A stretch of 64,000 nt of DNA from Candidatus Hydrogenedentota bacterium (GCA_029552745.1 JAKPDK010000120.1:1-64000), one strand, 5' to 3'. Positions 53,919 through 63,347 are shown, counted from the first letter of the stretch. The notes: a model not told the origin generated them from the letters alone. A program made the numbers and translations.

Positions 53919-54226
53919 TGCTGTATGTGGATCCCTTGTCCTCGCTTTATGTCCAGCGATTTGACGTAGGACGCGCCGAGGGCAAAGAACGCGCGGCATT
54001 ACAGGAACTTGAGCATTATTTCTTATATACGCTCCTTCAAGAAATGCACAAGACGATGGGGCGATTTGCGGGGGTTCCCCAATCGCGCGAGTTGTCTTTC
54101 TACACCGATCTGCTGGACGATGCCCTTAGCGGAGAAATGGCGGCAAGCGGGCAGTTAGGCATCGCTCAACAGATTGCGACCCAGCTTCACGCGGCTGAAG
54201 TCCAGTCCAAACTTCACCTGACCTAG
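53918..54226 (+). CDS. flgJ: Rod-binding protein FlgJ, N-terminal domain only
   Basis: 102 residues. The ATG at 53918 overlaps the flgI TGA and has GGAG eight bases upstream. Only the rod-binding (rod-cap) domain is present: LQELEHYFLYTLLQEMHKTM and YTDLLDDALSGEMAASGQLG with IAQQIATQL. The C-terminal peptidoglycan hydrolase domain of the enterobacterial protein is missing, as in many other phyla, so another enzyme must open the wall. It ends 34 bases before a sigma-28 promoter, so the flgF-J unit probably stops here. Confidence 0.9.
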   Translation: MLYVDPLSSLYVQRFDVGRAEGKERAALQELEHYFLYTLLQEMHKTMGRFAGVPQSRELSFYTDLLDDALSGEMAASGQLGIAQQIATQLHAAEVQSKLHLT

Positions 54227-54259
54227 ACTCCTGTTCCCCATCATTTTTGCTACTCCAGT

Positions 54260-54286
54260 TAAGTCTTTGGCACTTTCTGCCGATAA
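54260..54286 (+). promoter_or_regulatory. Sigma-28 (FliA) promoter of flgN-flgL
   Basis: TAAGTCTT (54260-54267; five of eight against TAAAGTTT), an 11-base spacer, and a perfect GCCGATAA (54279-54286). Expected start about 54293, 23 bases before the flgN GTG. The late-gene role of FlgN and FlgL matches FliA control. Confidence 0.85.
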
Positions 54287-54315
54287 TTCCAGTACATTCG
54301 GGAGGAAGTAGAACG

Positions 54316-54822
54316 GTGTCAGTGTTATATGAAGAACTATGCGACGCATTGGCGGAGGAACTTGAACGCCAGGAAACCGTCCTTGCGGTTTGTCGGTCGC
54401 AACAGGAAGCCTTGCTTGCGCGCGATGTCGCCCGAGTGCGGGATACGGCACGTTCCCTGGAGATGTTGACACGGGAAGCGCGTGAAGCGGAGCACAATCG
54501 GAATGCGGTAACGGCGCGCCTGGCGCAAGTCCTTGCCCTCACATCAACAAAACCGACGCTTTCGGAACTTATCGCTTTGTCGCCGGAACCGTGGAGAAGT
54601 CGGCTCAGTTTCTATCAGAAACGGTTACGCGCAGTTTTTGCGGAAACCCGTGCACTCGTGCGTGAAAACGAGTTGCGGGCGAGACGTTCCGCTCAAATTG
54701 TCCAGCGCTGTCTTTCCCTCTTGGCGCCGCAGCCCTCTTATGACAGTGTTCCCTACGATATGCGGGGGGCGCTGGTCGCAGTGTCCACTTATAAACCGGC
54801 GTTGTTGGATGCACGAGGTTAA
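54316..54822 (+). CDS. flgN: Flagellar chaperone FlgN-like
   Basis: 168 residues from the GTG at 54316 (GGGAGGAAG upstream). Fully helical and charged, with Leu/Glu/Arg heptads (ALAEELERQETVLAVCRSQQ and AREAEHNRNAVTARLAQVLA), which fits FlgN, the export chaperone for hook-filament junction proteins. Family sequence conservation is low, so the call leans on length, composition and position: directly behind a FliA promoter and seven bases before flgL. Confidence 0.75.
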   Translation: MSVLYEELCDALAEELERQETVLAVCRSQQEALLARDVARVRDTARSLEMLTREAREAEHNRNAVTARLAQVLALTSTKPTLSELIALSPEPWRSRLSFYQKRLRAVFAETRALVRENELRARRSAQIVQRCLSLLAPQPSYDSVPYDMRGALVAVSTYKPALLDARG

Positions 54823-54828
54823 GGGGTT

Positions 54829-55743
54829 ATGAGTGTACCACGTATCACACAACGGTTGATGGCAAACCGCGTTTTGGCGGATTTGCGCACACAAACGGAG
54901 CGTCTGCTCCGCGTTCAAGATCAACTAGCCACGGGACAGCGGATTACTAAGCCATCTGACGATCCGATTGATACCCGTCGCGCCATTGACACCCGCGCGC
55001 TGATTCAAAAGTACCAGCAATATGTTGACAACGTGGCAATGGTATCGCCTCAGTTGGACGAGACTACTTCGATGATCGGGTTGGCGATGTCTGCGGTGCA
55101 GCGTGTCCATGAACTGACGCTGCAGGGAGCCAATGGGACAAATTCTCAAGAGCAAATGAGTTATCTCGCCGAAGAAGTCAACCAAGTTCTGGAAGGTGTA
55201 TTTCAAAATGCAAACCACGTGACCAACGGGAGGTATATCTTCGCGGGTACAAGGTCTAAAGCCCCGGCATTTTCCGCCACACGTAACGTCCAGGGAGAAA
55301 TAACCGGTGTTTCTTATGACGGTGATAGTGGCACCATCGAAATTGCCCTTGCGGATAACATCCAGCTCCGCATTAACGAGCCGGGCGATCGCGTGTTTCA
55401 AGGAACGGTAGATATTTTCCAGACGTTCATCAACATTCGCGACGAGCTTCGCGCAGGCAACAGGGCTTCTTTAAGCAATGTGCGTATCGGTGAGCTTGAC
55501 CAGTTGCGTTCCCAGCTCTCCCAGGCGCAAGCGCGTGTTGGTGCGTTGCAGAATCGTGTGGCAACCATTCAAAACGAAAATGAAGACCTTATTCTGCAGA
55601 ACCAAATTCTGCAATCCCAAGTTCTAGACGCAGATTACGCCGATACGATTGTCAATCTGAATATGCAGCAGAACGCTTACCAAGCGGCACTAAACGCCGC
55701 AGGACGTGTGCTTCAGCCCAGCTTGCTCGACTACGTGCGATGA
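54829..55743 (+). CDS. flgL: Flagellar hook-filament junction protein FlgL
   Basis: 304 residues. The N-terminal helix RITQRLMANRVLADLRTQTE with LATGQRITKPSDDPIDTRRA is the flagellin-like signature of HAP3, and the C-terminal VLDADYADTIVNLNMQQNAY and QAALNAAGRVLQPSLLDYVR end is typical. It caps the hook and connects the filament. FlgK (HAP1), which normally lies between flgN and flgL, is not present here. Confidence 0.92.
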   Translation: MSVPRITQRLMANRVLADLRTQTERLLRVQDQLATGQRITKPSDDPIDTRRAIDTRALIQKYQQYVDNVAMVSPQLDETTSMIGLAMSAVQRVHELTLQGANGTNSQEQMSYLAEEVNQVLEGVFQNANHVTNGRYIFAGTRSKAPAFSATRNVQGEITGVSYDGDSGTIEIALADNIQLRINEPGDRVFQGTVDIFQTFINIRDELRAGNRASLSNVRIGELDQLRSQLSQAQARVGALQNRVATIQNENEDLILQNQILQSQVLDADYADTIVNLNMQQNAYQAALNAAGRVLQPSLLDYVR

Positions 55744-55767
55744 GCGGCGTTGCATGAGTTGCAAGGT

Positions 55768-58700
55768 TCAGAAGTAACCAATACTCCTCATTTGATCCTG
55801 TAAATCACCCGGTAAAGTCTCGTGCAGCGAGGGTTCTGCCGCGTGCTCCCGGATGAAGGCTTGCATGCCGGAAAGGGTATCGGCAAGGGTCTGTTCCCGA
55901 ACATCGTGGGTACCCGCCAAATTGGTTTTTTCTTTCGGATCTTTGATCAGATCGTAAAATTCGACAGGCGCCAGGTTGCGTGAATTATCGGGGTTGGCAT
56001 GGATAATCTTGGCGTCAGCCGAACGCACGGCTTGGAGGGTATTCCCTTCGAAATCGTTTTCAGCATAGATAAATCCCACGGCGCGGGGAGTGGGGGTTCC
56101 AGAAGAATCCAGCAGGGGCGTTCCCGGCAAATCACCTGTAACGGGAATGCCGGCTAAAGAAAGGATTGTGGGAGCAAGGTCTACGTGCCGCGCAAACGTG
56201 TCGTCGACAGCGCCTCCCGATAGATTCTTGGGCAATTTGATGAATAGGGGCACATGCAGGAGTTCATCGTACAAGGTCTGTCCATGCCACCAACCGCCAT
56301 GATCGTAAAACTCTTCTCCATGATCGGACACAACGACGATCAGGGCGTCGTCGTACAAACCCCGAGCGCGAAGTCCTTCGAATAGTTCTCCCAAATAACG
56401 ATCCAAGTGTTCCACTTCCTGCCGGTAGGCGTCTCGCATCAAGGTCAGATAGCGGTCGGGGTCAGGGTGTTCCATTCTCACCCGGGCGTAGCCCACGCCG
56501 GGGCGGCTCCAATCCATGAATGGGTCGTGCGGCTCCATATAATGGAGGAAAAGGTAGAAGGGGACCTGGGAAGGGCGGTTCGGTGTGTCAAGCCAGTCCA
56601 ATGCTGTGGCTGTCACGACCTCGGCGGGTTGATAAAAATCAGACACGTCGATTTTACCGTGACGGAGTTTTTCATAGGCTTTTTGCCGGACGCGTCTTAA
56701 TACTTCATAAAGACTAAGTTTCGAAACGGAATACGAGGCACCAAAATAAAGATTGGGTTTGAGATCGACATATTCCACAAAGCCTTGGTCGAATTGAAAA
56801 ATCACCGATATATTTGGGTTGTTGGCGAAACCTTGCGTGTAGTAACCCGCGTTGCGCAGGCGTTCTGCCAACGTAGTCACCTCAAGGGGCAACGCAGCAC
56901 TTTTCGATGTGGCGCGGTGCGAGTCCGGATATAGCCCTGTGAAGATGGTCGCAAAGGAGGGTTTTGTCCAAGGCGCTTGGGTGAACGCGCGAGAAAACCG
57001 AATCGCGTCACGCGCAAAGGCATCTAGGTTCGGCGTGTGGGCTTCCGCTTCGGGGTTGTACAGGCGCAGTGCATCCGCACGTAATGCGTCGAGACCTATG
57101 AGAATGATGTTGGGCCCTTTGGCGCCGGAAGTGGGAGTGAATGCGGGAGCTGGGATGCGTGAGCCGGCAATCGCGGAAGTGACAACTGCCCCCACCCCAC
57201 AGATGACATAACCCGCAAGACCTATCACAATGGCGTTATGTCCGTATCGTTCCAGACTTCGGGTGATGAAATATGCGGCAAATCCCAGAACAATCCCTGC
57301 GGCGACAGCACCCGTGCCGACGCCAGCGAAATGAACCAGACGGGGATGATGTCCGCCAAGTACATCGCGATATAGACGAAACATACTCAGTATGAAGGTC
57401 CCACCACACGTCAACAGACCGACAACCAAGGAGCAGGTTAACGCCGGTTGCATCATGCGGTCTCGCATAAGGGATAGGAAAGCGAAAACCACGGCGGCAG
57501 CCAAGCCGGCAGCAGCAAATGTAATTCCGTAGGTCATCACGGCCCAAGGGAAAAGCCGGTATTCGGTGAACCCTGGAACGATGTGCGCGATCCATGCGGC
57601 TTCCGCTGTGCCGCACGCTCCTCCTGCCCAGAGCCCACCTAGGATTCCCGCCGCTCCCATCGCCAACAAGCCGCGTCGGTACAGAAGAATTTGTTCGCTG
57701 TCCAAAATCGGAGAGGAAGATTCCGCTTGTTTCGTGTCATGGGCTTGTCGGAGGGCTTTTTGAATTTCTGCTTTTCCGGGCACGCGACGGAGCAGGAAGA
57801 TCGGCAGACCGATTAGAAACGGCACGACATCCCCCGTCCACCAACCCAGATGACCGATGAGGAAGGCTTTTGTTTGTCCGCTGGTGGCGCCCAAAATCGT
57901 GGTAAAGACGATCTCGCGGATCCCCTCGCCCCCCACAGAAGGCCCCAGCACGGTGCCCCAGATCATCAGCGGGCTAGTAAAGAAAATGTCAAAAATGGTC
58001 GTATTGGGTGCGCGGATCGCCGACATCACCCCGAAAAACATCATGCAAATGGCGACGTGTACCAGTACGCCAAAAAATACCGCGGCCAATAATAAGCCCC
58101 GGTGTTCCCCATAGGCGGCTGCTGCCGCGCCAACTTTGTCCAGTTTCGTTCGGAGTTTCTCTGGGGTCGGCAATACCGCAATCAGTACGCGGAGCACCCG
58201 CGGATAAAGCAGCAAAAGCAAAGAGACGATGACGAACGTGCCGAGCAGTATCATCGTCAGGATCAGCATCGGGACATTGAAATGGATCAACCGGAAGCCC
58301 ATCGGAAACGTAAGGAAGACCAATAGCGTCAACGCAATGAAACCGGTCAATTTTTCTACGACAATAACGGTCACCGACCGAATCGCCTCGCCGGTGTACC
58401 GCACGGAGTCATACAACCGATACCCGTCAAGCCCTATCGTTCCCGGCAGAAAAATGCCTATGGCCCTGCCTACAAACCAACTTTGTAGGGCGTACCCAAA
58501 GGGGATTGTTAATCCTTGTCCTTTCAACAAGAGACGCCAACGCACGACGCCACATAAAATGCCCATGAGTCGCACCGCCGCCGCAAACATGAGCCAAAAC
58601 ATCAGATTCTGCGACTCTACGCCGCGGATCTCTTCAAGTAACCCCCGTACGGTCAGATTTTCACCCCAAAATTCAGGCGAGAGCCCGAAGGTTTCCGGGC

Positions 58701-58770
58701 GAAACAACAAAACAAAGAGACTTACTGTTACGAGAAGTTTCAAGAGAAAAACGACGATCTTCTTTTTCAT
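55768..58770 (-). CDS. UPF0104/LPG-synthase-type membrane domain fused to a sulfatase-like domain
   Basis: 1000 residues. Residues 1-340 are an AglD/MprF-like integral membrane domain (UPF0104): FLPGTIGLDGYRLYDSVR and the VGGEGIREIVFTTILGATSG motif. Residues 365-535 add a second group of helices. From about 552 a soluble alkaline-phosphatase-superfamily domain starts, GPNIILIGLDALRADALRLY, with the second metal site VVSDHGEEFYDHGGWWHGQT. The formylglycine motif is replaced: Thr602-Lys-Pro-Ser-Phe606 in APWTKPSFATIFTG. Thr in this position is common in lipid and glycan phosphotransferases such as LtaS/EptA-like proteins, so transfer of a phosphate-linked group to an envelope polymer or lipid is more likely than sulfate hydrolysis. 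Convergent with flgL. Confidence 0.85.
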   Translation of the reverse strand: MKKKIVVFLLKLLVTVSLFVLLFRPETFGLSPEFWGENLTVRGLLEEIRGVESQNLMFWLMFAAAVRLMGILCGVVRWRLLLKGQGLTIPFGYALQSWFVGRAIGIFLPGTIGLDGYRLYDSVRYTGEAIRSVTVIVVEKLTGFIALTLLVFLTFPMGFRLIHFNVPMLILTMILLGTFVIVSLLLLLYPRVLRVLIAVLPTPEKLRTKLDKVGAAAAAYGEHRGLLLAAVFFGVLVHVAICMMFFGVMSAIRAPNTTIFDIFFTSPLMIWGTVLGPSVGGEGIREIVFTTILGATSGQTKAFLIGHLGWWTGDVVPFLIGLPIFLLRRVPGKAEIQKALRQAHDTKQAESSSPILDSEQILLYRRGLLAMGAAGILGGLWAGGACGTAEAAWIAHIVPGFTEYRLFPWAVMTYGITFAAAGLAAAVVFAFLSLMRDRMMQPALTCSLVVGLLTCGGTFILSMFRLYRDVLGGHHPRLVHFAGVGTGAVAAGIVLGFAAYFITRSLERYGHNAIVIGLAGYVICGVGAVVTSAIAGSRIPAPAFTPTSGAKGPNIILIGLDALRADALRLYNPEAEAHTPNLDAFARDAIRFSRAFTQAPWTKPSFATIFTGLYPDSHRATSKSAALPLEVTTLAERLRNAGYYTQGFANNPNISVIFQFDQGFVEYVDLKPNLYFGASYSVSKLSLYEVLRRVRQKAYEKLRHGKIDVSDFYQPAEVVTATALDWLDTPNRPSQVPFYLFLHYMEPHDPFMDWSRPGVGYARVRMEHPDPDRYLTLMRDAYRQEVEHLDRYLGELFEGLRARGLYDDALIVVVSDHGEEFYDHGGWWHGQTLYDELLHVPLFIKLPKNLSGGAVDDTFARHVDLAPTILSLAGIPVTGDLPGTPLLDSSGTPTPRAVGFIYAENDFEGNTLQAVRSADAKIIHANPDNSRNLAPVEFYDLIKDPKEKTNLAGTHDVREQTLADTLSGMQAFIREHAAEPSLHETLPGDLQDQMRSIGYF

Positions 58771-58889
58771 TTATTCTACACCTTGTTTGTATCGACCTTT
58801 CAGGGTGAGGCATACCGCACCATTAAGGGTGTCATACTTTAGCGTATTTCGGCAAGTTGCTAGGACATCTTTGGACGTTTGTTCCCCTT

Positions 58890-59210
58890 GTCATTGCGAG
58901 GAGCAAGGTCTTTCCTTCCTGGAGGGGCGAGTCTCAGACTCGCCCCTACCACGTCTTTGCCCAGGACAACCCTTTTCCAGCCCACTGCCCGCGGTTTTCA
59001 TTGCGAGGAAGCAGTCCCCGCCGTTCTTTGTAGGGGCGAGCCCCCGTGCTCGCCCTTCCAGCCCCCGGGTTGTCATTGCGAGGAGCGGAGACTTCGACGC
59101 GACGAAGCAATCCCCTCGACCGCGCAGCACGAGAGGACAATGGGCGGGGTTTTCCCCTGAATTCCCGAAGGGATTGCCACGTCGTGCCTGACGGCACTCC
59201 TCGCAATGAC
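58890..59210. repeat. Family A and B repeat block
   Basis: The 613-base gap 58771-59383 holds a family A start (GTCATTGCGAGGAGC) at 58890, a family B hairpin at 58921-58949 (GAGTCTCAGACTC core), another at about 59030-59056 (GAGCCCCCGTGCTC core), and a full inverted family A unit at 59072-59210. A weak TATACT -10 (59337-59342) lies before the NDP kinase gene. No gene is seen. Confidence 0.8.
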
Positions 59211-59383
59211 AGCAGGAGGGATGTGTACCGCACGAGGATGCCGTGGAGGGCTTGTCTTTACCTCTCGGTAGCAAACAGGCGGCGTAACACCTTATGACTG
59301 GTATGCGCTAAGCTGAATCCGACCGCGGTGTTTGAATATACTGTAACGGTTTTGTTGATGAATGAATAGAAAGGGAACCTTCG

Positions 59384-60130
59384 ATGGATGTCGAAAAAGC
59401 CGAACAGACGCTTGTATTGATTAAGCCGGATGCGCTCAAGAACTCTTTGACTGGTTACGTGCTTTCGCAGCTTTCCGAGTTTCACGCGGGCGTGCGCTTT
59501 GCCGGTGCGAAGATTGTGTATGTCAGTCGGATGCTTGCGGAAGAGCATTATGCGGAACATCGGGGAAAGGCATTTTATCCCGCCTTGTTGGATTACATTC
59601 GTGGGTTGGTGCATTACCCGGACGCACCGCAGAAGAGGCGCGTCATCGCGCTGGTTTATCATGGGGAAAATGCCATCCAAAAGATACGTAACATCGCGGG
59701 ACCGACAAACCCCCATGTCGCGCGGGACACAAAACCGGGCTGTATCCGTGCATTGGGAACCGTTGTGCCTATCGTGGATGATACGGGAAAAATTATCGCC
59801 GAACGGATGGATAACCTCATTCATGCCTCTTCAAATCCAACCGATGCGGAACGTGAAATAAAACTGTGGTTTCGGCCTACCGACATCCCGCCTCTTATGC
59901 GGATTTACCCCACCGGAGTTTGCCAAGATCATTTCTATTACAAGGAAGGCAAGATTTACCAGGAACGCGAGGAAGGTTGCACGTCGTTGCTGGCGCCCGG
60001 AGATATTGCGTGGGCGTCAGATATGGAAGTCTTACGTTGCGTGTTAAAGGGAGCAACGCCGCCGTATCCTGTAAATGCGGTAGCGGCGAAATATATGATC
60101 AACGAAGCGCCGGAACCGGACGAGCAGTGA
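59384..60130 (+). CDS. Nucleoside-diphosphate kinase with long C-terminal extension
   Basis: 248 residues, against about 140 for ordinary NDP kinase. The NDK start QTLVLIKPDALKNSLTGYVL, GPTNPHVARDTKPGCIRALG, and the active-site NLIHASSNPTDAEREI with His147 are clear; an insertion (VVPIVDDTGKIIAERMD) precedes the His. The last 85 residues (from LWFRPTDIPP) are an unassigned extension with Cys at three positions. It should equilibrate nucleoside tri- and diphosphates, but the altered active-site context and the tail leave room for another phosphotransfer. AAGGGAAC lies just before the ATG. Confidence 0.82.
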   Translation: MDVEKAEQTLVLIKPDALKNSLTGYVLSQLSEFHAGVRFAGAKIVYVSRMLAEEHYAEHRGKAFYPALLDYIRGLVHYPDAPQKRRVIALVYHGENAIQKIRNIAGPTNPHVARDTKPGCIRALGTVVPIVDDTGKIIAERMDNLIHASSNPTDAEREIKLWFRPTDIPPLMRIYPTGVCQDHFYYKEGKIYQEREEGCTSLLAPGDIAWASDMEVLRCVLKGATPPYPVNAVAAKYMINEAPEPDEQ

Positions 60131-60185
60131 CGGGACATAAGCCACAGCTCGGCACGGGCTCGTCATGCTGCGTTTCAAAGGAACA

Positions 60186-63100
60186 CTATTCTGGTTTTTC
60201 CAGCGAGAATGTTGGCTCGATGGCACACCATGGTTTCAATGTCTGAATGGTGAGGTGCAGTTCTTTGCCTGTAAACGTCAATGGGGGAGTCTGCGCCATG
60301 CCAAAATAGGCGTTTCCCAAGCGCGCGTTGGGTTCGAAACTCGTCCAGGTGAGGGGTACGTCTGTTCCGTCAATTAACACTCGATACGCATCACATAATT
60401 CTCTTGCGTCGGGACTGCGTTCGCTCGTGCGTAACGTTAGACGTATGTAGTACGTGCCCTGGGGAGTTTTCAAACGGGACCACGTCAGCTTTGCCGGTTC
60501 GTGTGCGAATAGAATGTTGTTATGGACAGAGAAAGGCGCCGTACAGTCAAATCCCGGACGTTCTGGTGACTTGTATCGTTTCTTTACTGGGATAAGTTTT
60601 TCGATGTCCTGTTTCGAGAACGCGATCTCCAGACGAACGGTTGTCCGCCCGGCTTCTGGTGAGCTTGCTAATCGCCAGGGAGTCATGGGTCCTAATGCCG
60701 CCACATGGGGTTGCAAGTCTCGATCCAAGCCATAGAAACGTAGTTCGAGATGAGGAGGGCTATTGTTGCCGTCGGGTTCATCGCCGCAATCGGTCAGCAC
60801 AATATTTTCTGCAGAAGACTCCAACAGGGTTATTGTGATTCCGTTGCCGACGCGGTCTGCAAACCCTAGCGTTGGTTGCGCCTTGTCCAAAGGTTCTACG
60901 ACAGACTGCCAGAGTCTTCCTGTCGGCGCCACCTGTTGATACAGCAGGTTATTTATCCACGGAAGTGACTTGTCCCAGTGGTATGCCGACTCCTCCGGGA
61001 AAGGAAATCTGCGCTGAATAAACCGGTCGTACAGTCGGGCAGTCTGTCCCATCACGATCCAACGGTCTACTCCGAACAAGCGGAGTCCCCAAACTTCGTC
61101 AGAGATAGACACCTGAATCATCACCTTTTCTTTTGCTGGCATTATCGTAATCTCGCCTCGTTCCGAGCGAAAACAAAAGCGTCCATCCGGGAATCGCTCC
61201 AGTTGCCTAGAAGTATTTTCCGGCAGGAATTTCGCCACGAGGGTCCCAAAGACGACAGAGCCTGTTTCGATTTGTTGAGGGTGTGTTGAGTGCGGTGGTT
61301 TCTGAGATTTTTGTGTTTCTTGCGCTGCGAATGCGGCTGGGGTGTCTTTTGGTTCGGGGGGCTTATTCACGCGGAATAACGTCGTGCTATAAGGGGGGAT
61401 AGTCCATTTTAGTTTGCCCCTTTCTATTCGGGTGGTTTTTCCTGTCACAGCGTCATACAGTCTGGTTCCGGATTCAAGCCCTCGTACGGAGCGCATGTGC
61501 ACTTCACGAGTTATTGTTTTGGGTGAAAGGTTTACCAGACATACCGCAACGCAGGTGTCGTCCAGAAAACGCAATGCTGTGAAGACCTCTGGTGCAAAAG
61601 AGAATGTGGTGTAATCTGCGTCTGCAACAGCGAGTTCGGGGATACCTCTCCGTGCCCAGTTCGTTGCTCGCAAAGAATACCACGAGCCCACTTCTTCTTC
61701 CTGATACAGCATGGGTATCCCAGGGACGGAAAGGCATACCCCGTAGAGTGCCCGTGCCAAACCTGTCCCGAACTGGAAGGTAGACCTGCCGTGGGCGCAG
61801 ACGGTGTCGTGATTGCCGAGCGTGCGTACGATGAGTGCGCCGGGTGGCAGAGAACCCCGTTCCTCTTCAAGAAAATCCACTAAGACGCGACGGAGCCTGG
61901 TAGCGTCGCTCAGGTCAAACTGCAAATGACGGCGCAAGAAATCGGTGAACTCCATCCCATAACCCAGTATAGCTGCTTCGGGAATGGCGAAATACTCCGG
62001 GCGATTTTTCCCCGATTCGGGTAGTAGGACGGGAAGAGCGACTCCCGTGGCACGTATACCGTCCCGCACGGCTTGTTGAATTTCGATACCCCCGCCAATT
62101 GTGGAGTATGACGCGTGGTTGGTTCGTGGCGAACCCCAGTTGGGACCATTGCCGTCAGCGACATCAATCCTCGCGCCCTCTATCCCAGTGATTCGAGCCA
62201 CCAAATTGATCGCGTCTCTCATAACAGCTTGCCATTCGGGACTGGCGTAGTCCATTCCATAACCACCCCAGGGACGTGTGGGTGTGAGGTCACGACTGCG
62301 GAGCCACCAACGTTCGAGTTGTTCCGCCTGAACGGCATGTCCGCCATGGGGCACGATCTCTCCGATAAGGTGCATGCCACATGCTTTGGCTTTTTCGGCA
62401 AAATACTTGAGGTCTGTTTCTCCTCCCAAGATGGGATCAATCTGGTAAAAGTCAAGGGGATCATAAAGGTTCCACCCTCCCCGTACCGGATCGGGCGGGG
62501 TCTTATGCCTATGCACGGCGTTGAGCCAAAGCACATTTACCCCAAGGTCACGCAGATATTCCAACTGATGCGAAAAGGCACGAAAGCCTCCCACGTCACT
62601 GAACCGCGAATCGATGTGACCACCGGCGGAGGCTTCGTACAAGATACCAGTGTAAATCCATTCAGGATAGCGGAGGGGTTTCTCGAAACCATGAGTCGCG
62701 TACCACCGACGAGCTTCGTGTCGAAAGGGGTCGCTACCTTCTGATTGTGCGAGCCACACTTCTGCATAGCCGACAGCGGCTTCTTCCCCCGGTTTTAGAC
62801 GCCAGCATGTGTTTAATGCAAGTCCTATCTCGCTCCGCTCACGCTCCACAAAGTAGTGGTCGTCGGCTTCTGACCAACCTGCCAAGCAGAACAATCGGTG
62901 CGGTGAGGTCTGTATCATGCGAAATGTCGCCGGTTTCCACGGTTTCGACGTCTCGTTCCACTTGGGTGCAAACCAAAACTCTACTCCCGTAATGTCCAGT
63001 TGGTTCGATGAGGTGTTTTTGACCCGCACGCACCGGCGCCAGGCGGCATCCCCTAAGAGTGGAATAGATTCATACTCGTCTTCGATCAAGACGGCTGGGA

Positions 63101-63347
63101 AGTCATAGATTACACGTGTGTGGTTCTCGTATTCTTCGATGTGGCAGGTTGTTTCTTCCGAGCGAAACGGAGCGCCGTCAGCCCGGTACACCACGAGAGC
63201 GGAACCCTGACCCACGCAAAGTGCATCGTCGTACGTTAACCAACCTTGGGAAATGCAAGAAGCAGGCACTGAGAGTCGCGGCGTTTCCGCAGCGCCGGAA
63301 CCTCCAAAAAGACACAAGGAAATAACAGCAAGATTTTTCCAGAACAC
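60186..63347 (-). CDS. Secreted GH13-family (alpha-amylase-like) protein with extra domains
   Basis: 1053 residues from the GTG at 63347, which has AAAGGA upstream and directly follows folD; a longer open frame overlaps folD. A signal peptide lies in residues 1-22. Residues about 25-220 look like a beta-sandwich. The catalytic barrel follows (about 225-600): GVNVLWLNAVHRH, GARIDVADGNGP with nucleophile Asp395, LLPESGK with acid/base Glu444, and RTLGNHDT with His513-Asp514. This is the GH13 set, with an unusual region I (GEIVPHGGH in place of D-x3-NH). About 400 residues downstream are beta-rich domains with no clear family. It probably acts on an alpha-glucan or related sugar outside the cytoplasm. 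Convergent with the NDP kinase gene. Confidence 0.8.
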   Translation of the reverse strand: MFWKNLAVISLCLFGGSGAAETPRLSVPASCISQGWLTYDDALCVGQGSALVVYRADGAPFRSEETTCHIEEYENHTRVIYDFPAVLIEDEYESIPLLGDAAWRRCVRVKNTSSNQLDITGVEFWFAPKWNETSKPWKPATFRMIQTSPHRLFCLAGWSEADDHYFVERERSEIGLALNTCWRLKPGEEAAVGYAEVWLAQSEGSDPFRHEARRWYATHGFEKPLRYPEWIYTGILYEASAGGHIDSRFSDVGGFRAFSHQLEYLRDLGVNVLWLNAVHRHKTPPDPVRGGWNLYDPLDFYQIDPILGGETDLKYFAEKAKACGMHLIGEIVPHGGHAVQAEQLERWWLRSRDLTPTRPWGGYGMDYASPEWQAVMRDAINLVARITGIEGARIDVADGNGPNWGSPRTNHASYSTIGGGIEIQQAVRDGIRATGVALPVLLPESGKNRPEYFAIPEAAILGYGMEFTDFLRRHLQFDLSDATRLRRVLVDFLEEERGSLPPGALIVRTLGNHDTVCAHGRSTFQFGTGLARALYGVCLSVPGIPMLYQEEEVGSWYSLRATNWARRGIPELAVADADYTTFSFAPEVFTALRFLDDTCVAVCLVNLSPKTITREVHMRSVRGLESGTRLYDAVTGKTTRIERGKLKWTIPPYSTTLFRVNKPPEPKDTPAAFAAQETQKSQKPPHSTHPQQIETGSVVFGTLVAKFLPENTSRQLERFPDGRFCFRSERGEITIMPAKEKVMIQVSISDEVWGLRLFGVDRWIVMGQTARLYDRFIQRRFPFPEESAYHWDKSLPWINNLLYQQVAPTGRLWQSVVEPLDKAQPTLGFADRVGNGITITLLESSAENIVLTDCGDEPDGNNSPPHLELRFYGLDRDLQPHVAALGPMTPWRLASSPEAGRTTVRLEIAFSKQDIEKLIPVKKRYKSPERPGFDCTAPFSVHNNILFAHEPAKLTWSRLKTPQGTYYIRLTLRTSERSPDARELCDAYRVLIDGTDVPLTWTSFEPNARLGNAYFGMAQTPPLTFTGKELHLTIQTLKPWCAIEPTFSLEKPE

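Noticed and set aside
58229-59191. Open frame of 320 codons on the plus strand
   Set aside because: It lies antisense to the fusion gene at 55768-58770 and then runs through repeat units; composition and lack of a family pattern mark it as a shadow.
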